64,000 nucleotides of DNA, from positions 1-64,000 of the forward strand of contig CALUYD010000010.1 of NCBI GenBank assembly GCA_944324915.1, in the 5' to 3' direction. This DNA comes from Candidatus Gastranaerophilales bacterium (lineage in GTDB: Bacteria; Cyanobacteriota; Vampirovibrionia; Gastranaerophilales; Gastranaerophilaceae). Position numbers and translations under genes: made by a program. Position 1 is the first letter of the stretch. The number at the start of each line of letters is the position of its first letter. The notes under the pieces are model-generated. The model made no database searches. It was not told where the DNA came from and was given only the letters and a program-made list of their open reading frames with translations. Positions 28,091 to 37,410 of this stretch are shown piece by piece.

Positions 28091-28792
28091 CTACGCTTCT
28101 CTAGGGTCGATAACTTTAACAGCTTCTGCAAAACGACCATAAGTTCCGATATTTTTTTCGTAAGCTTCTTTAGCATCAACGCCTTTTTTAATAGCGTCCA
28201 TAACTTTACCAAGATTTACAAATTTATATCCAATAACTTCATCATTTTTATCAAGACCCATTTCTAAAATATAGCCTTCAGTTAATGAAAGATATCTAAC
28301 ACCTTTTTGTTTAGTTGAGTGAATTGTACCTGTCATAGAGCACAAGCCTTTACCTAAGTCTTCTAAGCCTGCACCAACAGGAAGTCCGTTTTCAGAAAAC
28401 GCAGTTTGAGTTCTACCGTAAACAACTTGTAAGAATAATTCTCTCATAGCAACGTTAATAGCATCACAAACAAGGTCAGTATTTAATGCTTCTAAAAGAG
28501 TTTTACCGGGAAGGATTTCACCAGCCATAGCAGCAGAATGTGTCATACCAGAGCAACCGATTGTTTCAACAAGTGCTTCTTGGATGATACCTTCTTTAAT
28601 GTTTAAAGTTAATTTACAAGTACCTTGTTGAGGAGCACAGCAACCGCAACCATGAGTTAAACCAGAAATATCTTTAATTTCTTTAGCTTTTGTCCAAAGA
28701 CCTTCTTGAGGAATTGGAGCAGGTTCACCCTTTATGCCACGTGCAACACAACATTTTTCTTCAATTTCTGAAGTAAGTTCAATACGAGCCAT
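28091..28792 (-). CDS. NifU-like iron-sulfur scaffold protein
   Basis: A 233-residue protein of the IscU/NifU N-terminal superfamily that is paired with GGGtGRT proteins. Cysteine clusters are seen at CC (14-15), GCGCC near 49-53, and the scaffold-type ETIGCSGMTHSA near 78, followed by LEALNTDLVCDAI. It is longer than a plain IscU and has an extra C-terminal ~80 residues. It may hold or transfer an Fe-S cluster in the cytoplasm. AGGAGG lies upstream of the ATG. It is first in a two-gene operon and divergent from metY. Confidence 0.87.
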   Translation of the reverse strand: MARIELTSEIEEKCCVARGIKGEPAPIPQEGLWTKAKEIKDISGLTHGCGCCAPQQGTCKLTLNIKEGIIQEALVETIGCSGMTHSAAMAGEILPGKTLLEALNTDLVCDAINVAMRELFLQVVYGRTQTAFSENGLPVGAGLEDLGKGLCSMTGTIHSTKQKGVRYLSLTEGYILEMGLDKNDEVIGYKFVNLGKVMDAIKKGVDAKEAYEKNIGTYGRFAEAVKVIDPREA

Positions 28793-28900
28793 TTGACCTC
28801 CTTATATACTAACAAAATTTATAAATTAATTTTATTACAAACAAAATATAAATGCTATCAAAAATATGGTATAATCACATAAAAAATAAGGAGAATAAAT

Positions 28901-30160
28901 ATGAAAGATGAAACAAAATGCCTTCATAGCGGATATAAGCCTGAAAACGGCGGCCCTGGGGTTATGCCGATATATCAAAGCACAACATTTAGATTTAACT
29001 CAACACAAGAAATTGCAGCAGTTTTTGATGACCCTACTAAAGCTCATATTTATTCAAGATTTACAAATCCTACTGTTGATTGCGTAGAAAAGAAAATTGC
29101 AGATTTAGAAGGTGGTGTTGCTGCAATGTGCACTACATCAGGACAAGCTGCAAGTTTAATTTCAATTTTAAATCTTGCAAGTGCAGGAGATAGAGTACTT
29201 TCAACAAGCGCTATTTATGGCGGAACAGTAAATCTTTTTGCAGTAACCATGAAAAAATTTGGTATCACGGTTGATTTTATTGATGTAGATGCAACAGAAG
29301 AAGAAATTCAAAAGATGATAACACCAAAAACTAAAGCAATATTTGGTGAAACATTAACAAATCCCAGCTTACAAATATTAGACATTGAAAAATTTGCCAA
29401 TATTGCACACAAAAACGGCATACCATTAATTATAGATAACACTTTTGCAACTCCAATTTTATGCAAACCTATTGAATTTGGAGCAGACATTGTAATTCAT
29501 TCGACAACAAAATACATGGATGGACATGCCCTTCAAGTTGGTGGTGTTATTGTGGATTCCGGAAAATTTAACTATGCGAACGGTAATTTTCCTGATTTTA
29601 CAGAGCCTGATGAATCTTATCATGGAACAATATATGTAAAAGATTATCCAAATTGCCCTTATATAATTAAAGCAAGAGCCCAATTGATGAGAGATTTTGG
29701 CTGCTATCCATCAGGAATGAGCGGATTTTTACTAAATTTAGGTTTAGAAACACTAGCCCTTAGAATGGAAAGATACTGCGAAAACGGTCTAAAATTAGCA
29801 AAATTTTTCGAAAATCATCCAAAAATCGAATCTATAAATTATCCTAATCTAGAAAACGATAAATATTATAAATTAGCTCAAAAATATCTGCCAAAAGGAA
29901 CATCCGGAGTAATGAGCATTACAATCAAAGGCGGAAAACAAGAAGCAATTAAATTTATGGATAAACTAAAATTAGCTTCAAAAGAAGTCCATGTTGCAGA
30001 CATAAGAACTTGCGTATTACATCCGGCAAGTGCTACACACAGGCAATTAACAGATGAACAACTTATAAACTGCGGAATAAACCCTGGCATGGTAAGGGTT
30101 TCTGTTGGGCTTGAAAACATAGAAGATATAATTAAAGACTTTGAACAAGCTCTTAGCTAA
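28901..30160 (+). CDS. metY: O-acetylhomoserine sulfhydrylase (Cys/Met metabolism PLP enzyme)
   Basis: A 419-residue PLP enzyme of the Cys/Met metabolism family. Motifs: YSRFTNPTVDCVEKKIA, the TTSGQAASL cofactor-phosphate region, DNTFATP, and the PLP lysine in HSTTKYMDGH near residue 206. The insertion containing DESYHG and the length fit O-acetylhomoserine sulfhydrylase better than cystathionine gamma-synthase; methionine gamma-lyase is the main alternative. It would make homocysteine from acetylhomoserine and sulfide. TATAAT and AAGGAG precede the ATG, so this is a conventional leadered gene. Its 3' end overlaps the convergent prepilin peptidase by 8 nt. Confidence 0.85.
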   Translation: MKDETKCLHSGYKPENGGPGVMPIYQSTTFRFNSTQEIAAVFDDPTKAHIYSRFTNPTVDCVEKKIADLEGGVAAMCTTSGQAASLISILNLASAGDRVLSTSAIYGGTVNLFAVTMKKFGITVDFIDVDATEEEIQKMITPKTKAIFGETLTNPSLQILDIEKFANIAHKNGIPLIIDNTFATPILCKPIEFGADIVIHSTTKYMDGHALQVGGVIVDSGKFNYANGNFPDFTEPDESYHGTIYVKDYPNCPYIIKARAQLMRDFGCYPSGMSGFLLNLGLETLALRMERYCENGLKLAKFFENHPKIESINYPNLENDKYYKLAQKYLPKGTSGVMSITIKGGKQEAIKFMDKLKLASKEVHVADIRTCVLHPASATHRQLTDEQLINCGINPGMVRVSVGLENIEDIIKDFEQALS

Positions 30161-31157
30161 AATGACTTAAAATATAACTTTTAATTTGAGGAAGATAAAA
30201 TATACAAGCAACTGAAGCAATAATCATTGCAGGCCCAAAAGGCAATAAGTTGAATTTTTCTTCCTCAACTACTTTTATTTCTTCTTTTTTGCGTTTAATT
30301 TCTTCTAAGATAGTAATCAAATTAGAAATTAAAATAGATGAAATTACAAGCAAAGAGCATATATACATAAATTGATTTTCGATTGGTTTAAAATAGTCAA
30401 TCAAAAATAAAATTATAATAAAAGCAAATGCCGATAAATATGCATAAGAAAGATTTTTTTTATATTCAGTACATGCTTTATAAGAAAGCATAGGTAGTGC
30501 ACATAAAGATTGAATTAACATACTAAGAGCAAGAACTATAAAAAATGTCTTATATCCAAAAATAGCCCCTAAGCCTAGCGCTATAAGGCTATCGCCCTCA
30601 CCAAACATTCTTTGAGCACAAAAAAGTTTTCCAAAATTGGCTAATATTTCCATTGAAATAAAACCAACAAGAGCACCGATTAACGAGTGAATTATATCGA
30701 CATCTCCAAGATTTAAATAAGAGTACAAAATACCAACCGCACACAAAATATAAGCATGTGTATCAATTATAACCATTTCTTTAATATCAGTTGCGCTCAT
30801 TGCGATAAATAAGAAAAATATAACCCATAAAAATAAAGTCTTTAGGGTTAATCCAAAAGTTAAATAAATAATTAAAAAAGAAATACCACAAATTAGCTCA
30901 ACAATTGGATATTGAATTGAAATTTTTGTCTTACAAAAAGCACACTTTCCTTTTAAAAAAATATAAGAAATTAAAGGTATATTCATATACCACTTTAATT
31001 GATTTAGGCATTTTGGACATCTTGAGCGAGAAAAAATAAATTCTTCTCCGGATAGTCCTCTTAAGATAACTACATTTAAAAAAGACCCTACACACAGTCC
31101 TAAAATAAAGACATAAGAAGCAATAAAACCGACAGGCAAAAGCTCCAAACTATTCAT
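30153..31157 (-). CDS. Prepilin peptidase / N-methyltransferase (PilD/GspO)
   Basis: A 334-residue integral membrane aspartic protease that removes the leader from type IV prepilins and pseudopilins and N-methylates the new end. Visible: GSFLNVVI in the first helix, two CxxC pairs of the cytoplasmic zinc loop (CPKC, CAFC), and the two catalytic Asp motifs SATDIKEM near 123 and FGEGDSLIALG near 188. At least seven hydrophobic segments. It overlaps the upstream sigma factor gene by 8 nt, so the two are cotranscribed. The C-terminus has an unusual Lys/Glu-rich insertion (about 285-305) before a last membrane helix. Confidence 0.93.
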   Translation of the reverse strand: MNSLELLPVGFIASYVFILGLCVGSFLNVVILRGLSGEEFIFSRSRCPKCLNQLKWYMNIPLISYIFLKGKCAFCKTKISIQYPIVELICGISFLIIYLTFGLTLKTLFLWVIFFLFIAMSATDIKEMVIIDTHAYILCAVGILYSYLNLGDVDIIHSLIGALVGFISMEILANFGKLFCAQRMFGEGDSLIALGLGAIFGYKTFFIVLALSMLIQSLCALPMLSYKACTEYKKNLSYAYLSAFAFIIILFLIDYFKPIENQFMYICSLLVISSILISNLITILEEIKRKKEEIKVVEEEKFNLLPFGPAMIIASVACIFYLPQIKSYILSHFS

Positions 31158-31944
31158 ATTTATGTAAGCCTTTTTTAGTAATTATCTCAAAAAGTTTTGA
31201 AATAGCTTTTTTTAGTTTTCTTGAAACCTGCATTTGAGAAATATTTAACTTTTCAGAAATTTCTCTTTGATTTAGACCTTCGTAATAATTCAAGATAACA
31301 AGTTCTTGCTCTAAAGGTTCTAATCTTTTAATTGCATCATCAAGAATAATTCTATTTTCGTAACTGTTAAAAGCCTCTTTTTGACTTTCATCTTCAATTT
31401 TTTCAACAAGTGAAAGAGAATTTTCATCTCCACCTATTATCTGATCAATTGAAATTGTTGTAGTACGTCTATCAAGATTGTTGCATTCTTCGACTTTTTC
31501 TTGAGGCATTTGTAGAGCTTCCGCAATATCTTTGTCGGTAGGAGTTTTACCCAATTTTTCGGTTAACTCCATAGTCAACTTATGAACTCTAAAAGACAAC
31601 TCCTTAATTTCTCTTGGAGCACGAATTATTGTAGTCTTGTCACGAAGATAATGTCTTATCTCTCCTGTTATAAGATAAGTTGCATAAGATTTAAAATTTT
31701 TGGATATTTCAGGATTATATAAATCAACAGCTTTAATTAACCCCAAAGAGCCAACTTGAGTAATGTCTTCAACAGGGTCGGTAGAACGACGAGCCAAGGA
31801 GCGAGCAACTTTTTTTACAATAGGCATACAAGCCAAAATTACAAGCTCTTTTAGTTTCTTTTTCGTTTTTTCATCCTGTGATGAATGATACTCATCAAGC
31901 CAAATATTAACATCTTCTATTGATAAGGCATTTTCTTCTTGCAT
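31150..31944 (-). CDS. RNA polymerase sigma factor, SigF/SigB-like (group 3)
   Basis: A 264-residue sigma-70 family factor with regions 2, 3 and 4: EDITQVGSLGLIKAVDLY (region 2), FKSYATYLITGEIRHYLRD (2.3-2.4), a region 3 helix (GKTPTDKDIAEAL) and the region 4 helix-turn-helix QREISEKLNISQMQVSR. It resembles the SigF/SigB/SigG class, which in cyanobacteria includes the SigF that drives pilus genes. Its 3' end overlaps the prepilin peptidase gene, so linked control of pilus functions is a reasonable inference. It lies 9 nt after ilvC on the same strand. Confidence 0.93.
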   Translation of the reverse strand: MQEENALSIEDVNIWLDEYHSSQDEKTKKKLKELVILACMPIVKKVARSLARRSTDPVEDITQVGSLGLIKAVDLYNPEISKNFKSYATYLITGEIRHYLRDKTTIIRAPREIKELSFRVHKLTMELTEKLGKTPTDKDIAEALQMPQEKVEECNNLDRRTTTISIDQIIGGDENSLSLVEKIEDESQKEAFNSYENRIILDDAIKRLEPLEQELVILNYYEGLNQREISEKLNISQMQVSRKLKKAISKLFEIITKKGLHKYE

Positions 31945-31953
31945 TTTTTATCC

Positions 31954-32985
<1,032 letters not shown>

Positions 32986-33058
32986 TTAGTCTGTTAATGA
33001 TTTTTGGTCAACAAATTAATACGCAATTTTTATTTTTTTTAGTTTTTATATAAGAGCT

Positions 33059-34036
33059 ATGAAAATAAACCTGATAAGAAACAATTGTTCAATACCAAAA
33101 CTCTCAAAAAATAGTGCTAAAAATACACTATCGACAAAAAATAATATTAACTACAATTATGTGGTTAATTACAATAGTGCAATTTCAATGAGAGGTGTTT
33201 TAGATAAAAAAAATAAAAGCGAAGAACAATTTTGCAAAGACTTTATGTCTAAACAAGGAAAAACTACGCCCGAAGAATGTAAAGATATCATAGAAAATCA
33301 TCCTTTCACTTTGACGCAATGCCATAATATCTGCGATGCGGAAAATGAATTATATTTAAGACCAATAGACCTTGCACAAATGGCAATAGGACTTAAAAAT
33401 TACTACGATAATCTATATGATAAAAATTACACAATTGTATCAATAGGAAGAAGCCCGGCACTCATTAGCGAAGTAATGCAAAATTTGGGTGCAAAAGTAA
33501 TATTTTTACCTATAAGCAATTTAAGAAGCATGGGAGATATTAGTCATCACCCGATGAGAAACATATATCCAACATACGCATCTCGTTTTGAAAATATTGA
33601 TACCTTAATGAAATATGCCACAAAAAAAGGTATAGCTAAAAAAGATGCAGGTAAAATCTTGATTTTAGATTATACCCACACCGGTATGTCACTCGATATA
33701 ATGAAAAAAGTGCTAGAAGAAAGAGGGGATATACCAAAAGAAAATATTATTAAGCGCTCATTAGCAGACGATGTCGAAAAAGCAAGATGGAATAATTGTG
33801 CAAATATTAGTGCTGGTGCAATACATGCTCTCAAAAAAGACTTAATGCTATCTAATCTTGCAGCATTATGTAATGTTCCATTTTTTGATTACGATGAAGA
33901 TTTTATGGACTTTAGATGTCATACCCACAACGAAATTATGAAAAAATTTGATAACTATTCAACTTGTTTAGGAAGGGCATGGGCGCTTTGGATTACAAGT
34001 GAAGCCCTAAGATTACAAAACTTGCAAACAAAATAA
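33059..34036 (+). CDS. Hypothetical protein, phosphoribosyltransferase-like
   Basis: A 325-residue protein of unrecognised family. Near residue 200 the segment ILILDYTHTGMSLDIM resembles the PRPP-binding loop of type I phosphoribosyltransferases (hydrophobic strand, D-x(3)-TG-x-S/T), and an earlier VSIGRSPALISEV fits the first strand-loop of that fold. This suggests a PRTase-like domain; enzymatic activity is not established. The N-terminal ~45 residues are Asn-rich and unstructured-looking (MKINLIRNNCSIPKLSKN...), like those of other proteins in this window. TATATA ends 6 nt before the ATG without Shine-Dalgarno, a leaderless arrangement. Confidence 0.75.
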   Translation: MKINLIRNNCSIPKLSKNSAKNTLSTKNNINYNYVVNYNSAISMRGVLDKKNKSEEQFCKDFMSKQGKTTPEECKDIIENHPFTLTQCHNICDAENELYLRPIDLAQMAIGLKNYYDNLYDKNYTIVSIGRSPALISEVMQNLGAKVIFLPISNLRSMGDISHHPMRNIYPTYASRFENIDTLMKYATKKGIAKKDAGKILILDYTHTGMSLDIMKKVLEERGDIPKENIIKRSLADDVEKARWNNCANISAGAIHALKKDLMLSNLAALCNVPFFDYDEDFMDFRCHTHNEIMKKFDNYSTCLGRAWALWITSEALRLQNLQTK

Positions 34037-34125
34037 AAAAAATCCGCAAAAAGCGGATTAATGCTATAAAATCTGCATATGGAGGAAGGAGTGGAAAAGA
34101 GAACAACTTGTACATAATTAATACC
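34035..34125 (-). ncRNA. Candidate small RNA with CU-rich body and terminator hairpin
   Basis: On the - strand a GC hairpin (AATCCGC-TTTTT-GCGGATT, 34059-34041) is followed by eight T residues, a good intrinsic terminator, but no - strand gene precedes it. Upstream of it is an unpaired CU-rich stretch (CTTTTCCACTCCTTCCTCC, around 34105-34081) and a possible TATATT -10 near 34130. This could encode a ~90-nt RNA with an anti-Shine-Dalgarno-like segment. In the + direction the hairpin lacks a T run. Alternatively the hairpin just ends the + strand gene at 34036 inefficiently. Confidence 0.3.
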
Positions 34126-34158
34126 CAATATAAAATGTATATAACTTTTATATACCAA

Positions 34159-34182
34159 TTGTAAATTTTTATAAATTTACAA
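34159..34182. repeat. Perfect 10-bp inverted repeat upstream of the Cys-rich prepilin-like gene
   Basis: TTGTAAATTT and AAATTTACAA flank a 4-nt centre (TTAT). It lies about 120 nt before the start at 34304 and could be an operator or a weak hairpin; no T run follows. Confidence 0.6.
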
Positions 34183-34303
34183 TCTAAATCAAAAACTGTA
34201 AATGACTTAACAATATTGCATAAAATTCCGCTTATGTGGTACTATAAATAAGTATGGATACATTAGTTATATCAATTGTATATTATAATAAATAGGATAT
34301 TTA

Positions 34304-35641
34304 ATGAATAAAGAAGAGAAAAATAGTAAAAAGATACTTTTTTTTAAAAGTGCTTTTTCATTGGTTGAATTAATGATAAGCCTTATAACAATTTCTGTTG
34401 TTGTATCGGCACTTGCCCCCATAATAACCAAAAAACTTGGCGGAAAAAATGGTGTCTCTATAATGGAAGACAACCTTACAACATATTGTGAAAAAAAATT
34501 TACAAGCGATTGCAAACTATGTGATGGTAACAAAAGATGCGTAGTATGCGAAAAAAGCTGCCCATCAGGAAAAGATGATGATAAATGTGAATGCTTTATA
34601 TGCACAGATGATGATTTTTTACCAAATTGCATGCAATGTAACAAAGAAAAATGTTTCAAATGTGAAGGCGGATATGGTCTAGGAAATAGGGACTGTACTT
34701 TATGTCCAATAGGCAAATATTCAGATGGAACATTTGAATGTAGAGAATGTTCACAAGGATACTATACTGCTACTGCAGGAAGCACAACTTGTACATTGTG
34801 CGAAGTCGGTAACAAATGTAACGATGGTATCAAAACACAATGTCTACCGGGAAGCTATCAAAATAACTCTGGTCAAACAACTTGTAATACTTGTCCAGCT
34901 GGAACATGTCAACCAAATCAAGGACAATCAACTTGTACAAATTGTTCTACCGGATATTATCAAGACCAAACAGGTCAAACTCTCTGCAAAACCTGCTCAA
35001 GCAAAACTCTAAATTGTGCAGAATGTGTTGCAACAAACGGAACTTGTACAAGATGTAATAGCGGATATTATTTAGCAGCAAATAAAACTTGTCAACCTTG
35101 TCCTGCAAACGGTCAATGCACAAACGGAAACACTATTTCATGCAATGCGGGATATTATTTAAGCGGTACAACATGCATAATATGCCCGAACGGAAAATAC
35201 TCGACAGGCGGAGCAACTTCATGCTTAACGTCAACAGTAATTTCGCAATGTGTGACATATAGCAAAACTTCAAATGCTTGTAGCGCTTGCAATAGCGGTT
35301 ATCACATATCAGGTGGTAAATGCGTTTCAGACTGCACATGTTCAAACGGAACTTGCACAGCATCATCAGGTTCAAGTTGTGGTTCATGTAACGCCGGATA
35401 TTATTTAAGCAATGGCAGTTGCGTTAGATGTCCAGCAGGTTCTGCATGTTCAGGCGGCACGGCAGGCAAAAAATCCTGCGGCGGCCTAACTTGGTCTGGA
35501 GCTGGTGCAACAAGTTGTAGCTGGTGTTGGATAGGTAACTGTAACGCGGGTATCTGTACAGAAGTAAACCACACATCTGGAACTTGCAAAAAATGTCTTG
35601 GTTGCTATTATTTATCAGGCGAAGGTTGCAGACAAAAATAA
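34304..35641 (+). CDS. Prepilin-like protein with Cys-rich GCC2/GCC3-type repeats
   Basis: A 445-residue protein. The N-terminus is a type IV prepilin signal: basic leader, then A17 followed by FSLVE with Glu at +5 and a hydrophobic helix (18-42). From about residue 60 to the end it is a chain of Cys-rich repeats such as CPIGKYSDGTFECREC, CSQGYYTATAGSTTC and CNSGYYLAANKTC, close in style to GCC2/GCC3 ephrin-receptor-like and furin-like repeats that are mostly known from eukaryotic surface proteins. The likely product is a processed, surface-displayed pseudopilin or minor pilin with a disulfide-rich stalk; prepilin peptidase is at 30153. AGGA precedes the ATG. The partial gene at the left edge shares the repeat type. 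Confidence 0.85.
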   Translation: MNKEEKNSKKILFFKSAFSLVELMISLITISVVVSALAPIITKKLGGKNGVSIMEDNLTTYCEKKFTSDCKLCDGNKRCVVCEKSCPSGKDDDKCECFICTDDDFLPNCMQCNKEKCFKCEGGYGLGNRDCTLCPIGKYSDGTFECRECSQGYYTATAGSTTCTLCEVGNKCNDGIKTQCLPGSYQNNSGQTTCNTCPAGTCQPNQGQSTCTNCSTGYYQDQTGQTLCKTCSSKTLNCAECVATNGTCTRCNSGYYLAANKTCQPCPANGQCTNGNTISCNAGYYLSGTTCIICPNGKYSTGGATSCLTSTVISQCVTYSKTSNACSACNSGYHISGGKCVSDCTCSNGTCTASSGSSCGSCNAGYYLSNGSCVRCPAGSACSGGTAGKKSCGGLTWSGAGATSCSWCWIGNCNAGICTEVNHTSGTCKKCLGCYYLSGEGCRQK

Positions 35642-35705
35642 AAAAACCCTCCATAAAAAAGGAGGGGTAGCAATCAGAAGAGTTGAGGATTTACCTTAAT
35701 AATGA
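35642..35705 (-). ncRNA. Second candidate small RNA, antisense strand, ending in a terminator hairpin
   Basis: On the - strand CCCTCC-TTTTTTAT-GGAGGG followed by seven T residues (35668-35641) is a strong terminator with no gene upstream of it on that strand. The preceding ~40 nt are CU-rich (CCTCAACTCTTC) and a TATCAT -10-like element lies near 35710. On the + strand the same hairpin has no T run. The layout matches the candidate at 34035, so the two flank the prepilin-like gene. Expression is unproven. Confidence 0.3.
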
Positions 35706-35793
35706 TATATTTTTTCTTGCATAAATTAATTAGAGCAAAATCTAATTTAAAACTGTAAATTGTGCTAATATAAATAAAAAAGCGAGGAAAAAT

Positions 35794-36489
35794 ATGAGAG
35801 TAGACGGAAGAAAAAACAATGAATTAAGGCAAATCAAATTCACAAGAAACTATACAAAGCACTCACTAGGTTCAGTTTTAGTTGAATTTGGTGATACAAA
35901 GGTTTTAGTTTGCGCTAATTTCGAAAATACTATTCCAAAATGGATGGATAAAGATTCTACCGAAGGCTGGTTGACTGCTGAATATTCGCTTTTACCAACA
36001 AGCACAGAAACAAGATGCCAAAGAGAAAGAACAAAATTATCAGGCAGAACACAAGAAATTCAAAGACTGATAGGACGTTCCTTAAGAGCTTGTCTTAATC
36101 TAGAAAAAATACAAGGTAAAACCTTTATTATAGACGCTGATGTATTGCAAGCTGATGGTGGCACAAGAACCGCATCAATATGCGGAGCTTACGTTGCACT
36201 TAAAGATATGGTAGAAAAACTGCTTAGTGAAAAAATAATAGAAGAAAACCCCATAATTGAAGCAATTGGAGCAATTTCAGCAGGAATAGTAAATGACGAA
36301 GTTATGGTAGATTTGTGCTATCAAGAAGATTCAAATGCTCAAGTTGATTCTAATATAGTTTTAACATCGAGCGGAAAAATTATTGAATTTCAAACAACAG
36401 CAGAAGGTTTACCTTTCAATAAAGCACAAATGGATGAAATTTTTACCCTTGCAAAAAATTCAATTAACGAAATTATAAAAATGTACTAA
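35794..36489 (+). CDS. rph: Ribonuclease PH
   Basis: A 231-residue phosphorolytic 3'-5' exoribonuclease that trims tRNA 3' ends. It starts MRVDGRKNNELRQIKF, has GWLTAEYSLLPTST, SGRTQEIQRLIGRSLRA (the RPH signature with phosphate-binding Arg residues) and DADVLQADGGTRTA. GCGAGGAAA precedes the ATG. It shares a bidirectional terminator with the sigma factor gene downstream. Confidence 0.97.
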   Translation: MRVDGRKNNELRQIKFTRNYTKHSLGSVLVEFGDTKVLVCANFENTIPKWMDKDSTEGWLTAEYSLLPTSTETRCQRERTKLSGRTQEIQRLIGRSLRACLNLEKIQGKTFIIDADVLQADGGTRTASICGAYVALKDMVEKLLSEKIIEENPIIEAIGAISAGIVNDEVMVDLCYQEDSNAQVDSNIVLTSSGKIIEFQTTAEGLPFNKAQMDEIFTLAKNSINEIIKMY

Positions 36490-36519
36490 AAAAAGCGATG
36501 TTAAACTACATCGCTTTTT
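36490..36519. terminator. Bidirectional terminator between rph and sigma factor gene
   Basis: AAAAGCGATGT-TAAACT-ACATCGCTTTT is a perfect stem with flanking A and T runs. It overlaps the last codons of the - strand sigma factor gene. Confidence 0.88.
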
Positions 36520-37121
36520 AATAATTCGTCTTTAACTTTATCTAATCCGCTCTTTATAATTCGAGATATTCTACTTGGCGAAATTGAAAATTCATCAGAT
36601 AATTCTTGAAGTTTTTTTTCAGAATAAAATTTAGATTCAATTAATTCTCGCTCACGTCTTGGAAGAGAAGTAATAGCAGCTTTTATTGCATTTGCCATCA
36701 TAGAAAATTCACAATTTTCTTCAGGTGTTTTTCTTATATCTTTAACTTCAAATGTTTTTTCACTATCATACATCTCGTCAGTAGAAAGAATAGATTTATA
36801 AATTGCATCACGAAGTTCGTTGTGTTCTTCTTCTGTTAATTCTCTATTTTGTCTTACACCATACCAACGATAACGACTTCTTAGTTCGTTTCTTATGGCC
36901 CATTTAATAGCAGTTGAGATGTAACTTTCTGTGTAAGTAGAAAAATTTGACTGACCAAGCAATATATTTATAGTTTGAAAACCAATATTCACGAGTTCAT
37001 CAAACTCAATCAAATGATGCATAGCCAATGTTTTATATTCAACCTTGGCAATTTTGTTTATAAGCTCTGAATATTTACGTAAATGTGAATCTTTTAATAC
37101 TTTTTCTTTAGTTTTTAGCAT
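36501..37121 (-). CDS. RNA polymerase sigma factor, sigma-70 family (regions 2 and 4)
   Basis: A short sigma factor of about 206 residues: region 2 in FDELVNIGFQTINILLGQ and STAIKWAIRNELRSRYRW, a linker, and region 4 in TSLPRRERELIESKFYSEKKLQELSDEFSISPSRISR. Region 3 and region 1.1 are missing. I use the ATG at 37121; the longer frame to a TTG at 37187 would add a hydrophobic segment, but a promoter-like TTGGAT-16 nt-TATAAA falls inside it. The promoter class it reads is unknown. It is monocistronic and faces rph. Confidence 0.85.
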   Translation of the reverse strand: MLKTKEKVLKDSHLRKYSELINKIAKVEYKTLAMHHLIEFDELVNIGFQTINILLGQSNFSTYTESYISTAIKWAIRNELRSRYRWYGVRQNRELTEEEHNELRDAIYKSILSTDEMYDSEKTFEVKDIRKTPEENCEFSMMANAIKAAITSLPRRERELIESKFYSEKKLQELSDEFSISPSRISRIIKSGLDKVKDELLKSDVV

Positions 37122-37293
37122 ATACAATTCTTCAATAGGACATAATTTATACCATATAAATATTAAAATCCAAGCAAAAAAGCCCAAATATTAATTTTTG
37201 TATAGTATACACATATTCGACAAGATAAAAAAAATGTCTAAAAAATATAATTGCCAATTTTATACATAATATTAACTTTTGTTAAGAATTTTA

Positions 37294-37321
37294 TTGACAA
37301 AAATACTTGATAATATATTAT
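37294..37321 (+). promoter_or_regulatory. Promoter of rplJ-rplL
   Basis: Consensus TTGACA at 37294-37299, a 16-nt spacer and TATTAT at 37316-37321. It lies ~175 nt before rplJ, leaving room for the L10 leader. Confidence 0.75.
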
Positions 37322-37324
37322 AAA

Positions 37325-37382
37325 TACAGTACCAAAGACAGTTGGTGGCTTGTCCTTAATTTCCAACCTAGGTTCAAAAGTT
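37325..37382 (+). promoter_or_regulatory. Ribosomal protein L10 leader (autoregulatory element)
   Basis: The segment ACCAAAGACAGTTGGTGGC, then CCTTAATTTCC and AACCTAGGT, has the sequence pattern of the L10 leader: an AGACAG kink-turn and TTAAT beside a stem closed by GGTT/AACC. This element binds the L10(L7/L12) complex to repress rplJL when free protein is in excess. Confidence 0.8.
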
Positions 37383-37410
37383 AATAAAATCCTTTATTTA
37401 AACTTATGAG

